DNA of 64,000 nt from Clostridiales bacterium (GCA_024691085.1 JAILNX010000032.1:1-64000); one strand, 5' to 3'. Positions 50,678 through 59,400 are shown, counted from the stretch's first letter. Notes: generated by a model not told the origin, from the sequence alone. Translations and numbers: made by a program.

Positions 50678-51271
50678 ATGAAAAGACTTGCGTCCGCGAT
50701 GCTTATCCTGCTTGCCGCGGTAATGTGCGTTTCGTGCGGGAATAAGAATAAAAAAGGCCCCACCGACGTCGATTACGGCGAGGTCAGGTACGTCCTTTAC
50801 GACGACGGTTCGCGCATGAGCTTCGAATATCTCGACTGCTTCAAACGGACGGAGATGGAGGAGAAGAACTTCATCACCTACACCGCCGACAGGAAGGGCG
50901 TTCTGACCTATCAGATCTACGATCCGACGGCAAAGGAGGACAGCCTTGACAAGCCGAAGTACGGCTATGCCGACATCAGCGCCTTTACCGACGAGCAGGC
51001 TGAAAGCTATATGCGCGTCGCGCTCGGGATGACCGATATACAGAACGCGGAATATACGATCGACAGCTTTACGATCGATCGCATGGACGAGGAGATACGC
51101 CTCTATATGGAGGCGACAGCCGTTTACGGATCGACGGGGGAGATACAGAAGCTCTGGATGGTCAGGATCATCACGTCAAACGACGAGGTCTACACCCTTC
51201 AGGCGTTCGCTCCCGCAAGCATCGTCACGAAATACGGTCCCGCTTTCAGGAACATATCTTTCAACGAATAA
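50678..51271 (+). CDS. Unknown lipoprotein inserted in the lysine fermentation operon
   Basis: A 197-residue predicted lipoprotein (K-R-L-A-S-A-M-L-I-L-L-A-A-V-M-C-V-S-C-G; Cys20 is the likely acylated residue, the box V-S-C being short of one residue from consensus A/G-C). The mature part is acidic, about 170 residues, with alternating beta strands and a helix (T-D-E-Q-A-E-S-Y-M-R-V-A-L), resembling small PsbP/Mog1-like lipoproteins, though I make no family claim. It lies between kdd (64 nt gap) and kamA (22 nt gap), on the same strand, with AAAGGGG as ribosome site. All other genes of the operon encode cytoplasmic enzymes. Confidence 0.75.
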   Translation: MKRLASAMLILLAAVMCVSCGNKNKKGPTDVDYGEVRYVLYDDGSRMSFEYLDCFKRTEMEEKNFITYTADRKGVLTYQIYDPTAKEDSLDKPKYGYADISAFTDEQAESYMRVALGMTDIQNAEYTIDSFTIDRMDEEIRLYMEATAVYGSTGEIQKLWMVRIITSNDEVYTLQAFAPASIVTKYGPAFRNISFNE

Positions 51272-51293
51272 TCAACAGAAAGGGCAAATCACT

Positions 51294-52574
51294 ATGATCA
51301 CGATCAATAAGAGCCGCGCCTACGGGCTGTTCAAGGACGTTCCCGACGAGCTTTGGAACGATTGGCAGTGGCAGGTCGCGAACCGCGTTGAGACGCTGGA
51401 AGACCTTAAAAAATTCATTAAGCTCACTCCCGAGGAGGAGGACGGCGTCAAGAAGTGCCTCGGGACGCTTCGTATGGCGATCACTCCTTACTACCTCTCG
51501 CTCATCGATCCCGACGATCCGTTCGATCCCGTAAGGCGTCAGGCGATCCCCACCGCGCTCGAGCTCTTCAAGGCGCCCGAGGATCAGCTCGATCCCCTGC
51601 ATGAGGACACGGACTCGCCCGTTCCCGGACTTACCCACAGGTATCCCGACCGCGTGCTCTTCCTCGTGACCGACCAGTGCTCCATGTACTGCCGTCACTG
51701 CACGAGGCGCCGCTTTGCAGGCCAGCACGACACGGCGGTTCCCGACTGCCAGATCGAGGGCTGCCTGGACTATATCAGAAAGCACCCCGAGGTGCGCGAC
51801 GTACTGCTCTCCGGCGGCGACGCGCTCATGATCCCCGACGAGAAGCTCGAGTACATCATCTCCGAGCTCAGGAAGATACCCCACGTCGAGATCGTGCGTA
51901 TCGGTTCCCGTACGCCCGTCGTCTGCCCGCAGAGGATCACGCCCGCTCTCTGCAATATGCTCAAGAAGTATCATCCCATCTGGCTGAATACACATTTCAA
52001 CCACCCGAAAGAGATCACCGAGGAGTCAAAGCGCGCCTGCGCTATGCTCGCCGACGCCGGTATTCCTCTCGGTAACCAGACGGTCCTCCTTCACGGAGTG
52101 AACGACTGCGTACACGTAATGAAGAAACTCGTCCAGGCGCTTGTCTATATCAGGGTCCGCCCGTATTATATCTACGTCTGCGACCTGTCGATGGGTCTCA
52201 CCCACTTCCGCACCCCCGTTTCGAAGGGCATCGAGATCATTGAAGGTCTCCGCGGCCATACCTCCGGTTATGCCGTTCCCACCTTCGTCGTCGACGCTCC
52301 CGGCGGCGGCGGCAAGACGCCCGTTATGCCCAATTACGTCATCAGCCAGACCCCGAGGAAGGTCATTCTCAGGAACTTCGAAGGCGTCATAACCACCTAT
52401 ACCGAACCCGAAAATTATCATGAGGACTGCCATTGCGAGGAATGCCGCAAGGCGAGGGGCGAGAAGTTCGAGCCCGTTGGCGTAGCAGGCCTTGAGCAGG
52501 GACGTAAGGACGGAAGCATCTCACTTGAGCCCAAGGGTCTTGCAAGGCTCGAAAGGGGAAGGAAGCATGACTGA
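51294..52574 (+). CDS. kamA: L-lysine 2,3-aminomutase
   Basis: A 426-residue radical SAM, PLP-dependent enzyme converting L-lysine to L-beta-lysine. The cluster motif is C129-S-M-Y-C133-R-H-C136, then T-R-R-R. Other signatures are L-L-S-G-G-D-A-L-M, H-F-N-H-P-K-E-I-T, D-A-P-G-G-G-G-K (PLP lysine) and the C-terminal zinc-binding C-x-C-x2-C (C-H-C-E-E-C). It overlaps kamD by ATGA-type coupling. Confidence 0.96.
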   Translation: MITINKSRAYGLFKDVPDELWNDWQWQVANRVETLEDLKKFIKLTPEEEDGVKKCLGTLRMAITPYYLSLIDPDDPFDPVRRQAIPTALELFKAPEDQLDPLHEDTDSPVPGLTHRYPDRVLFLVTDQCSMYCRHCTRRRFAGQHDTAVPDCQIEGCLDYIRKHPEVRDVLLSGGDALMIPDEKLEYIISELRKIPHVEIVRIGSRTPVVCPQRITPALCNMLKKYHPIWLNTHFNHPKEITEESKRACAMLADAGIPLGNQTVLLHGVNDCVHVMKKLVQALVYIRVRPYYIYVCDLSMGLTHFRTPVSKGIEIIEGLRGHTSGYAVPTFVVDAPGGGGKTPVMPNYVISQTPRKVILRNFEGVITTYTEPENYHEDCHCEECRKARGEKFEPVGVAGLEQGRKDGSISLEPKGLARLERGRKHD

Positions 52575-54120
52575 AAAGCTCAGGCTGAATCAGGAAAACG
52601 TAAATAAGGCCCGCGAATCGGCACACAGGATCGCCGTCGATACGCAGAACTTTATAGATCTGCACACGACGGTCACCGTCGAGCGCACCGTCTGCCGTCT
52701 TCTCGGCATCGACGGAGTGAACGCGCTCGACGTACCGCTTCCCAACGTGGTCGTCGACCATATGAGCGAAAAAGGTCTCCTCGGCATCGGCGCGGCGTAT
52801 CTCATCGGCCAGGCGATGCTCGATACCGGCAAGACTCCGCAGGAGATCGCGGAGGCCATAGACGAGGGCGCGATCGATCTTTCGAACCTGCCTCCCAGGT
52901 CGATCGAGGAGATCCGCGGCGTCATTATGCCGGTCGCCGAAGCGACGGCCGAAAGGGTAAGAAAGAACGTCGCGAAAAGGAACGAGTATCTTTCCGAATA
53001 CGGCGACAAGACCGATCCTTATCTTTACGTCATCGTCGCAACGGGCAATATCTATGAGGATATCACCCAGGCGAAGGCCGCGGCAAAGCAGGGCGCGGAC
53101 ATTATCGCGGTCATAAGGACCACGGGACAGAGCCTCCTCGACTACGTTCCCTACGGCGCGACCACCGAGGGCTTCGGCGGCACCTACGCCACGCAGGAGA
53201 ATTTCCGTCTTATGCGCGCCGCGCTCGACGAGGTCGGTGAGGAACAGCATCGCTACATCAGGCTCTGCAACTACTGCTCCGGTCTCTGCATGCCCGAGAT
53301 CGCCGCGATGGGCGCTCTTGAGAGGCTCGACGTCATGCTGAACGACGCCCTTTACGGCATCCTCTTCCGCGACATCAACCCCCAGCGCACCATCATCGAC
53401 CAGTACATGAGCCGCGTCATCAACTCCTTCGCGGGCGTCATAATCAACACCGGCGAGGACAACTACCTTACCACCGCCGACGCAGTCGAAGAGGCGCACA
53501 CGGTTCTCGCTTCCCAGTTCCTTAACGAGCAGTTCGCTCTTGAGGCGGGTCTTCCCGAGGAGCAGCAGGGCCTCGGCCATGCGTTCGAGATCAATCCCGA
53601 CGTCGAGAACGGCTTCCTTTACGAGCTCGCGCAGGCGCAGATGGCAAGGCAGATATTCCCGAAGGCTCCGCTTAAATACATGCCCCCGACCAAATTCATG
53701 ACGGGCAACATCTTCCGCGGACACGTGCAGGACGCGCTGTTCAATATCGTGACCATTCTCACGGGGCAGAGGCTGCATCTTCTCGGCATGCTGACCGAGG
53801 CTATCCATACCCCGTTCATGAGCGACCGCGCGCTGTCGATCGAGAACGCGCAGTACATCTTCCGCACGATGCACGACCTCGGCGACGATATCACCTTCCG
53901 CGAGGGCGGCATCATGGAAACGAGGGCGAACGAAGTCCTTCAGAAGGCGACGGACCTTCTCGGCGAGATCGAGAAGATGGGACTCTTCACCACCCTCGAA
54001 AAGGGCATCTTCGCAGACATAAAGCGTTCGCGCGACGGCGGCAAGGGCTTGAACGGCGTCACAAGAAAGGACGCGGTCTACTTCAATCCCTTCATCGAGC
54101 TTATGAAGAGGGAGGCGTAA
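52567..54120 (+). CDS. kamD: Lysine 5,6-aminomutase alpha subunit
   Basis: A 517-residue large TIM-barrel subunit of the adenosylcobalamin- and PLP-dependent enzyme that moves the terminal amino group of beta-lysine to C5. Start at 52567 follows GGGGAAGGAAG and overlaps the last codons of kamA; the upstream in-frame ATG at 52492 is inside kamA. Characteristic segments include Y-G-A-T-T-E-G-F-G-G-T-Y-A-T-Q-E-N and L-C-N-Y-C-S-G-L-C-M-P-E. It pairs with KamE, 3 nt downstream. Confidence 0.95.
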   Translation: MTEKLRLNQENVNKARESAHRIAVDTQNFIDLHTTVTVERTVCRLLGIDGVNALDVPLPNVVVDHMSEKGLLGIGAAYLIGQAMLDTGKTPQEIAEAIDEGAIDLSNLPPRSIEEIRGVIMPVAEATAERVRKNVAKRNEYLSEYGDKTDPYLYVIVATGNIYEDITQAKAAAKQGADIIAVIRTTGQSLLDYVPYGATTEGFGGTYATQENFRLMRAALDEVGEEQHRYIRLCNYCSGLCMPEIAAMGALERLDVMLNDALYGILFRDINPQRTIIDQYMSRVINSFAGVIINTGEDNYLTTADAVEEAHTVLASQFLNEQFALEAGLPEEQQGLGHAFEINPDVENGFLYELAQAQMARQIFPKAPLKYMPPTKFMTGNIFRGHVQDALFNIVTILTGQRLHLLGMLTEAIHTPFMSDRALSIENAQYIFRTMHDLGDDITFREGGIMETRANEVLQKATDLLGEIEKMGLFTTLEKGIFADIKRSRDGGKGLNGVTRKDAVYFNPFIELMKREA

Positions 54121-54123
54121 GGT

Positions 54124-54912
54124 ATGTCAAGCGGATTATACAACACGCATAAGGCGGACTTCGATACCCATTTCGATCCCACCCGCGTAAAGGCTTACGG
54201 CGATACCATGAACGACGGCAAGGTGCAGTTTTCCTTCACCCTGCCCGTTAAGAATGACGAGCGCGGCGTTGAGGCCGCAAGGCAGCTCGTCCGCAAGATG
54301 GGCGTCGACGAGCCGAACGTCGCCTGCGCGAAGACTCTTGATAAGGAGTTCACCTTCTTCGTCGTATACGGCTCCGTCTCCCATTCCGTCGACTATGAGA
54401 ACATCCACGTCCTCACCGTCGAGGAGGAGACCATGAGCATGGAGGAGACCAACGAATACATCAAGAAGCATTTCGGCAGAAAGCTCATATTCGTCGGCGC
54501 TTCCACCGGCACCGACGCGCATACCGTCGGCATCGATGCCATCATGAACCGCAAGGGCTTCGCGGGACATTACGGATTGGAGCGCTACGAGATGATCGAG
54601 GCGTACAACTGGGGGGCGCAGATACCGAACGAGGAATTCGTAAAGCGCGCGCTCGAGGTCAACGCCGACGTGCTGCTCGTATCGCAGACCGTCACCCAGA
54701 AGGATATCCATATCCAGAACCTCACCGAGCTCGTCGAGTATCTCGAGGCGGAGGGTCTCCGCGACCGCTTTATACTCTGCTGCGGCGGCGCGCGCATCAC
54801 GCACGAGCTTGCGAAGGAGCTCGGCTACGACGCCGGCTTCGGCGCGGGCAAGTATGCCGACGACGTTGCGACCTTCGCCGTTACCGAGATGGTCAAGCGC
54901 GGAATGAAGTGA
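54124..54912 (+). CDS. kamE: Lysine 5,6-aminomutase beta subunit
   Basis: A 262-residue B12-binding subunit. The base-off cobalamin motif DxHxxG is D131-A-H133-T-V-G136, and K144 (N-R-K-G) matches the lysine that forms the PLP aldimine in the family. C-terminal Rossmann-like B12 domain with L-L-V-S-Q-T-V-T-Q-K and C-G-G-A-R-I-T. With KamD it completes the activation of lysine to 3,5-diaminohexanoate. Last gene of the operon. The accessory kamB/kamC-like genes and a lysine permease found next to it in some fermenters are not in this window. Confidence 0.96.
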   Translation: MSSGLYNTHKADFDTHFDPTRVKAYGDTMNDGKVQFSFTLPVKNDERGVEAARQLVRKMGVDEPNVACAKTLDKEFTFFVVYGSVSHSVDYENIHVLTVEEETMSMEETNEYIKKHFGRKLIFVGASTGTDAHTVGIDAIMNRKGFAGHYGLERYEMIEAYNWGAQIPNEEFVKRALEVNADVLLVSQTVTQKDIHIQNLTELVEYLEAEGLRDRFILCCGGARITHELAKELGYDAGFGAGKYADDVATFAVTEMVKRGMK

Positions 54913-54923
54913 TCAACCTTATA

Positions 54924-54957
54924 AGGGCTCCGAAAAAGTTTTTCGGAGCTCTTTTTA
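54924..54957 (+). terminator. Terminator of the lysine fermentation operon
   Basis: AGGGCTCCGAAAAA / TTTTTCGGAGCTCT stem (one G-U pair) followed by TTTT. Confidence 0.8.
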
Positions 54958-54965
54958 TTTGCCTG

Positions 54966-54994
54966 TTGCATTTTGCGAACAAACGTGTTAAAAT
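54966..54994 (+). promoter_or_regulatory. Promoter and LexA-like site of the Y-family polymerase gene
   Basis: TTGCAT (54966-54971), 17 bp, TAAAAT (54989-54994). In the spacer CGAAC-AAAC-GTGTT (54976-54989) matches the Gram-positive SOS box CGAAC-N4-GTTCG at the left arm and partly at the right. The ATG at 55001 is 7 nt after the -10, so the message is probably leaderless. Confidence 0.55.
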
Positions 54995-55000
54995 ACAAAT

Positions 55001-56554
55001 ATGGAACAAACGAGCGAAAAGACCTATATCTGCATCGATCTCAAATCCTTCTACGCCTCGGTAGAGTGCGCGGACAGGGGCCTTGACGCGCTTAAAACCA
55101 ATCTCGTCGTGGCGGATCTTACCCGCACGGAAAAGACCATCTGCCTCGCCGTGACGCCGTCCCTTAAGGCATACGGGATTTCCGGCCGGGCAAGGCTTTT
55201 CGAGGTCATCCAGAGGGTGAGGGAGATAAACTGCGAAAGGCGCATGGCGAACCGCGGCAGGCGTTTCACCGGCAAATCGTCGAACGACGACGAGCTCAAG
55301 GCCGATCCCTCGCTCGAACTCGACTACATCGTCGCGCGGCCGAGGATGGCGCGATACGTCGAGGTGTCGACGGCGATCTATAACGTCTATCTGAGGTACA
55401 TTTCGCCGGAGGACATTCACGTCTATTCGATCGACGAGGTGTTTATCGACGCGACGAGCTATATCAATACTTACAGGCTCACCGCAAGGGAGCTTGCGAT
55501 GGCCTTGATAGGCGACGTGCTGAAGGAGACGGGCATCACGGCGACGGTCGGCATCGGCACGAATCTGTATCTCGCGAAGATCGCCATGGACATCGACGCG
55601 AAGCATATGCCGCCCGATGAGAACGGCGTAAGGATATCGGAACTCAATGAGATGACCTATCGCGAGCGGCTTTGGGATCACCGCCCGATAACGGATTTCT
55701 GGCGGATCGGCCCCGGTATCGCATCGAGACTCGAGAAATACGGCATGCACACCATGGGCGATATCGCGCTCTGTTCGGTCGGGAAGGGCTGCGTGACGGA
55801 GGATTTCCTCTATAAGCTATTCGGCATCAACGCGGAGCTCATAATCGACCACGCGTGGGGGTACGAGCCCTGCACAATGCAGGATATCAAGGCGTACCGT
55901 CCGCGGGCGCACTCGGTCAGCATGGGGCAGGTGCTCATGGAGCCGTACGACTTCAAAAAGGCGGAGCTGGTCGTGCGCGAGATGGCGGATAATCTTGCGA
56001 TGGATCTGTTCACGAAGGGGCTCGTTACCGACAAGATCGACCTCGCGATAGGATATGACATCGAAAACATAAAGGATCCGGAGCGAAGGCGCATGTTCAA
56101 GGGTACGGTCAGCGTCGATCACTACGGACGCGAAAAGCCGAAGTCCGCGCACGGCTCCGTAAACATCAAAAATAGCTCGTCCTGCCGGATAATCGCCGAC
56201 GCGGCGACGGCGCTCTTCGAACGCATAACGGACAGGACGCTGCTTATAAGAAGGATCAACATCGCGGCGCTGCACGCTTCTTTGCCCGAATTAGAGAGCG
56301 AGGAGTCGCTGCAGCTCGACCTGTTCTCGGATCCCGAGGATAAGCTTAATGCCGCCGGAGCGGAAAAGAAGGCGATCGAAGCCGATATGCGCCGTCAGGA
56401 AGCGGTCATGAGGATACGCGACAAGTTCGGTAAGAACGCGATCCTTCGCGGGATGAACTACGAGGAGGGCGCGACCGCACGCATGCGGAACGCCCAGATA
56501 GGCGGACACAGATCCGGCGACGGAGAGAAAGCGGAGGACGAGAAGCATGAATGA
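55001..56554 (+). CDS. Y-family (UmuC/UvrX-like) DNA polymerase
   Basis: A 517-residue translesion polymerase. Catalytic acidic residues appear in I-C-I-D-L-K-S-F-Y-A-S-V-E-C-A (6-20) and V-Y-S-I-D-E-V-F-I-D (about 142-151). The fingers/thumb follow, with a helix-hairpin-helix I-G-P-G-I-A-S-R-L-E and an extended little-finger domain carrying S-S-C-R-I-I-A-D-A-A. Length and the R-M-A-x-Y-V-E-V-S region place it in the group paired with YolD proteins (YqjW/UvrX type). No ribosome site precedes the ATG. Overlaps the YolD-like gene by 8 nt. Confidence 0.93.
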   Translation: MEQTSEKTYICIDLKSFYASVECADRGLDALKTNLVVADLTRTEKTICLAVTPSLKAYGISGRARLFEVIQRVREINCERRMANRGRRFTGKSSNDDELKADPSLELDYIVARPRMARYVEVSTAIYNVYLRYISPEDIHVYSIDEVFIDATSYINTYRLTARELAMALIGDVLKETGITATVGIGTNLYLAKIAMDIDAKHMPPDENGVRISELNEMTYRERLWDHRPITDFWRIGPGIASRLEKYGMHTMGDIALCSVGKGCVTEDFLYKLFGINAELIIDHAWGYEPCTMQDIKAYRPRAHSVSMGQVLMEPYDFKKAELVVREMADNLAMDLFTKGLVTDKIDLAIGYDIENIKDPERRRMFKGTVSVDHYGREKPKSAHGSVNIKNSSSCRIIADAATALFERITDRTLLIRRINIAALHASLPELESEESLQLDLFSDPEDKLNAAGAEKKAIEADMRRQEAVMRIRDKFGKNAILRGMNYEEGATARMRNAQIGGHRSGDGEKAEDEKHE

Positions 56555-56981
56555 ACGGTACAGAAGCATACTGGATCTTCCGCATCACGTCGCGGATGGC
56601 AGGAAGCATATGTCGTTGGGCGACCGCGCGGCGCAGTTCGCTCCCTTTGCGGCGCTGACAGGATATGACGACGCGGTGCGCGAGACCGCGCGCCTGACCG
56701 ATTCACGCCCAGAGCTCATGGAGGACGAGAAAAGGGAGATAGATTCATATCTTAAGATCCTGAAAATCGGCATCTCGGCAAGGCCGAGAGCGGGGATCAC
56801 CTACTTCGTACCCGACGGGAAAAAGGAGGGCGGGAAGCTTGTCGATATTATCGCTCCCGCCGTTAAAATAAAGGAAGACGAAGGCGTTATCGTTTTCGAA
56901 AACGGCGCCTCCGTCAGATTTTCCAATATAGTTTCCATACTCCCCGCGGTGGAGGACGGGTTCGAGTTCGAGCTCTATTAA
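56547..56981 (+). CDS. YolD-like family protein
   Basis: A 144-residue protein with the YolD segment P-H-H-V-A-D-G-R-K-H-M-S-L-G-D-R-A-A-Q and F-A-P-F-A-A-L-T-G-Y-D near the N-terminus, then a small beta domain (V-I-V-F-E-N-G-A-S-V-R-F-S-N-I). YolD proteins are habitually encoded with Y-family polymerases and are thought to act as UmuD-like partners. It overlaps the polymerase gene and its last codon overlaps the convergent small gene by 4 nt. Confidence 0.87.
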   Translation: MNERYRSILDLPHHVADGRKHMSLGDRAAQFAPFAALTGYDDAVRETARLTDSRPELMEDEKREIDSYLKILKIGISARPRAGITYFVPDGKKEGGKLVDIIAPAVKIKEDEGVIVFENGASVRFSNIVSILPAVEDGFEFELY

Positions 56982-57328
56982 TAGAGAAGCACGTCCGCGG
57001 CCTCCAAAAGCTTTGCTCCGCGCTGACAGGCGGGGCAGGTGCACCACACGGCTCCGTCGGCTTTAGCGGCCAAAGCGCCATTCAGCATCTTTTCGACGTT
57101 CTCTGCGCCGAAATGCTCTTTCGCGAAGTCACTCGAGAAGAAGCCTATCGTATCGTCGATAGTGCAGACGTCTTCCTTGAGCTCGGAAATAAGCCTTTCC
57201 GCGGCTTCGCGCTCGCGTTCCGTGCCGACGGCGTCAAGCCAGTTTCTTCCGGCTTCCTTAAGCTCGGCGCAGCAGGGGGGATTGCCGATAAGCTCCTCAC
57301 AGATATTCATCAGTTCTTTTTTGTCCAT
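56978..57328 (-). CDS. Small cysteine-bearing protein, divergent from htpG
   Basis: A 116-residue helical protein with cysteines in two clusters: N-P-P-C-C-A-E-L near residue 18 and V-W-C-T-C-P-A-C-Q near 98-102. Two copies of a helical segment with Glu/Lys-Ala (G-R-N-W-L-D-A-V-G-T; K-A-D-G-A-V-W) flank the middle. I recall similar small proteins in clostridial genomes, often mislabelled molecular chaperone Hsp90 because they lie next to htpG; the sequence has no GHKL ATPase motif. The cysteine arrangement could bind a metal. Function unknown. Confidence 0.7.
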   Translation of the reverse strand: MDKKELMNICEELIGNPPCCAELKEAGRNWLDAVGTEREREAAERLISELKEDVCTIDDTIGFFSSDFAKEHFGAENVEKMLNGALAAKADGAVWCTCPACQRGAKLLEAADVLLY

Positions 57329-57413
57329 ATTAAGCCTCCTAATAAGAATCTAAAGCAAAGTATAGCACCTCCTGCCCCAAATGTACACAATAAAATATAT
57401 TGACTCTTTCGTG

Positions 57414-57441
57414 TTGAATCGGTTAAAAACAGTGATAATAT
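57414..57441 (+). promoter_or_regulatory. Candidate promoter of htpG
   Basis: TTGAAT (57414-57419), 16 bp, TAATAT (57436-57441), about 30 nt before the ATG. No CIRCE inverted repeat or CtsR heptamer is visible upstream. Confidence 0.45.
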
Positions 57442-57470
57442 ATACGAGGACTAAAACCAAGGAGGTCATT

Positions 57471-59381
57471 ATGGCTAAGAAACAGTTTAAGACAGAGTCA
57501 AAGAAGCTGCTCGATATGATGATCAATTCCATATACACCCACAAGGAAATATTCCTTCGCGAGCTCATATCGAATGCATCAGACGCGATCGATAAGCTCT
57601 ATTTCCGCTCGCTTACCGACACGACCGTCTCCCTTGTAAGAGGAGATTACGAGATAAGGATCATCGCCGACAAGGCCGCACGCACTCTTGAGATAAGGGA
57701 CAACGGCTGCGGCATGGCGAAGGAAGAGCTGGAAAGTAACCTCGGCACCATCGCGAGGAGCGGCTCGTTCGATTTCAAGAACGGGGACGAACCCAAAGAA
57801 AACGCCGACAAGATCGATATCATAGGCCAGTTCGGCGTAGGCTTCTATTCCGCGTTCATGGTCAGCGAAAAGATCACGGTAACAAGCCGTGCATACGGCT
57901 CGGAAGAGGCATATAAGTGGGAGTCCGAGGGTGTCGACGGCTATTTAGTCGAGAAGGCGGAGAAGGAAGGCTTCGGCACGAGCGTGCTTCTGAAGCTCCG
58001 TCCCGATACCGACGACGAAAAATACTCCGAGTTCCTTGACGAATACAGGATCAAGGACCTTGTCAGGAAGTACTCCGATTACATCAGGTATCCGATCCGC
58101 ATGATGGTCGCAAAGACCCGCCGCAAGGATGGCTCGTCCGACGATAATCCCGAGTACGAGGAGTATCTCGAGGACGAAACGCTGAACCGCATGATCCCCA
58201 TCTGGAAGAAGGAAAAGAGCGAGGTCACGGACGAGGAGTACAACAATTTCTACAAGGAAAAGTTCCGTGATTACGAGGATCCCGTCAAGGTAATAAGGCA
58301 GAAGACCGAGGGCGTTTCCGATTACATCGCGCTCCTGTTCATCCCGGCGCGCGCGCCTTACGGCTATTACACCCGCGATTTCGAAAAAGGGCTTCAGCTC
58401 TATTCGAGCGGCGTGCTCATCATGGATAAGTGCAAGGAGCTTTTGCCGGACTACTTCAGCTTCGTCAAGGGACTCGTCGACAGCGCCGATCTTTCGCTCA
58501 ACATCTCCCGCGAGATGCTTCAGCACGACCGTCAGCTGAAGATAATCGCAAAGGCGCTCGAGAAGAAGATCAAGGACGAGCTTCAGAAGATGCTTGAGAA
58601 CGAGCGCGACAAGTATAAGGAGTTCTTCCGCGAGTTCGGCACGCAGATAAAATACGGCGTCTACGCGGACTTCGGCGTTCACAAGGAAACGCTTAAGGAT
58701 CTTATGATCTTTTCGACCTCGATGGGCGACGAGCCGACTACGCTCAAGGAATACGTCTCCCGCATGAAGGACGATCAGAAGAAGATCTACTTTGCCGTCG
58801 GCGACAGCCGCGAACAGGCAGAGCTCCTTCCGCAGGTCGAGGCGGTCACCGCGAAGGGTTATGAGGTGCTCTATCTCACCGAGGACGTCGACGAGTTCGC
58901 GTTCATGATGCTTCACGACTACGACGGCAAGGAGTTCCTGAATGTTTCCTCCGACGAGCTCGATCTCGGGACAGACGAGGAGAAGGAGAGCTTAAAAGCC
59001 GAGAACGAAGCCGCGAAAGAGATGCTCGGCTTCATGAAGGACGCGATCGGCGACGATATTTCCGCCGTAAGGTTCACCAATTCCTTAAAGGATCATCCCG
59101 CCTGCCTGTCGTCCGAGGGCGCCCTTTCGGCGTCGATGGAGAAGACGCTCGGCAAGATGCCGGGGCAGGAGAACGCGGGTATTAAGGCGGAGAAGGTGCT
59201 CGAGATCAATTCCGCGCACCCCATCGCTGACAAGCTCAGGAAGCTCTACGATTCCGACCGAGAGAAGCTGAATAAATACGCCAAGATCCTCTACGCGAAC
59301 GCGCGCCTCATCAGCGGACTTGCCATTCAGAATCCGTCCGAGATAGGCGAGCTCGTGACGAGCCTCATGATCGACGAATAA
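57471..59381 (+). CDS. htpG: Molecular chaperone HtpG (Hsp90)
   Basis: A 636-residue GHKL ATPase chaperone starting at the ATG after AAGGAGGTC. N-terminal signatures are F-L-R-E-L-I-S-N-A-S-D-A-I-D-K-L (about 28-43), D-N-G-C-G-M and G-Q-F-G-V-G-F-Y-S-A-F-M-V. Middle domain with N-I-S-R-E-M-L-Q (about 340) and a C-terminal dimerisation region ending at the usual place for bacterial Hsp90. It assists folding of client proteins under stress. Confidence 0.96.
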   Translation: MAKKQFKTESKKLLDMMINSIYTHKEIFLRELISNASDAIDKLYFRSLTDTTVSLVRGDYEIRIIADKAARTLEIRDNGCGMAKEELESNLGTIARSGSFDFKNGDEPKENADKIDIIGQFGVGFYSAFMVSEKITVTSRAYGSEEAYKWESEGVDGYLVEKAEKEGFGTSVLLKLRPDTDDEKYSEFLDEYRIKDLVRKYSDYIRYPIRMMVAKTRRKDGSSDDNPEYEEYLEDETLNRMIPIWKKEKSEVTDEEYNNFYKEKFRDYEDPVKVIRQKTEGVSDYIALLFIPARAPYGYYTRDFEKGLQLYSSGVLIMDKCKELLPDYFSFVKGLVDSADLSLNISREMLQHDRQLKIIAKALEKKIKDELQKMLENERDKYKEFFREFGTQIKYGVYADFGVHKETLKDLMIFSTSMGDEPTTLKEYVSRMKDDQKKIYFAVGDSREQAELLPQVEAVTAKGYEVLYLTEDVDEFAFMMLHDYDGKEFLNVSSDELDLGTDEEKESLKAENEAAKEMLGFMKDAIGDDISAVRFTNSLKDHPACLSSEGALSASMEKTLGKMPGQENAGIKAEKVLEINSAHPIADKLRKLYDSDREKLNKYAKILYANARLISGLAIQNPSEIGELVTSLMIDE

Positions 59382-59400
59382 GGTCAAACGCATAATAAAT

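Noticed and set aside
52387-53874. 495-codon antisense frame opposite kamA/kamD
   Set aside because: Covers strongly supported genes on the plus strand; no domain and no ribosome site.
57329-57470. CIRCE or CtsR element before htpG
   Set aside because: No TTAGCACTC-N9-GAGTGCTAA dyad or CtsR heptamer repeat was found; htpG in Bacillota is often outside the HrcA regulon.
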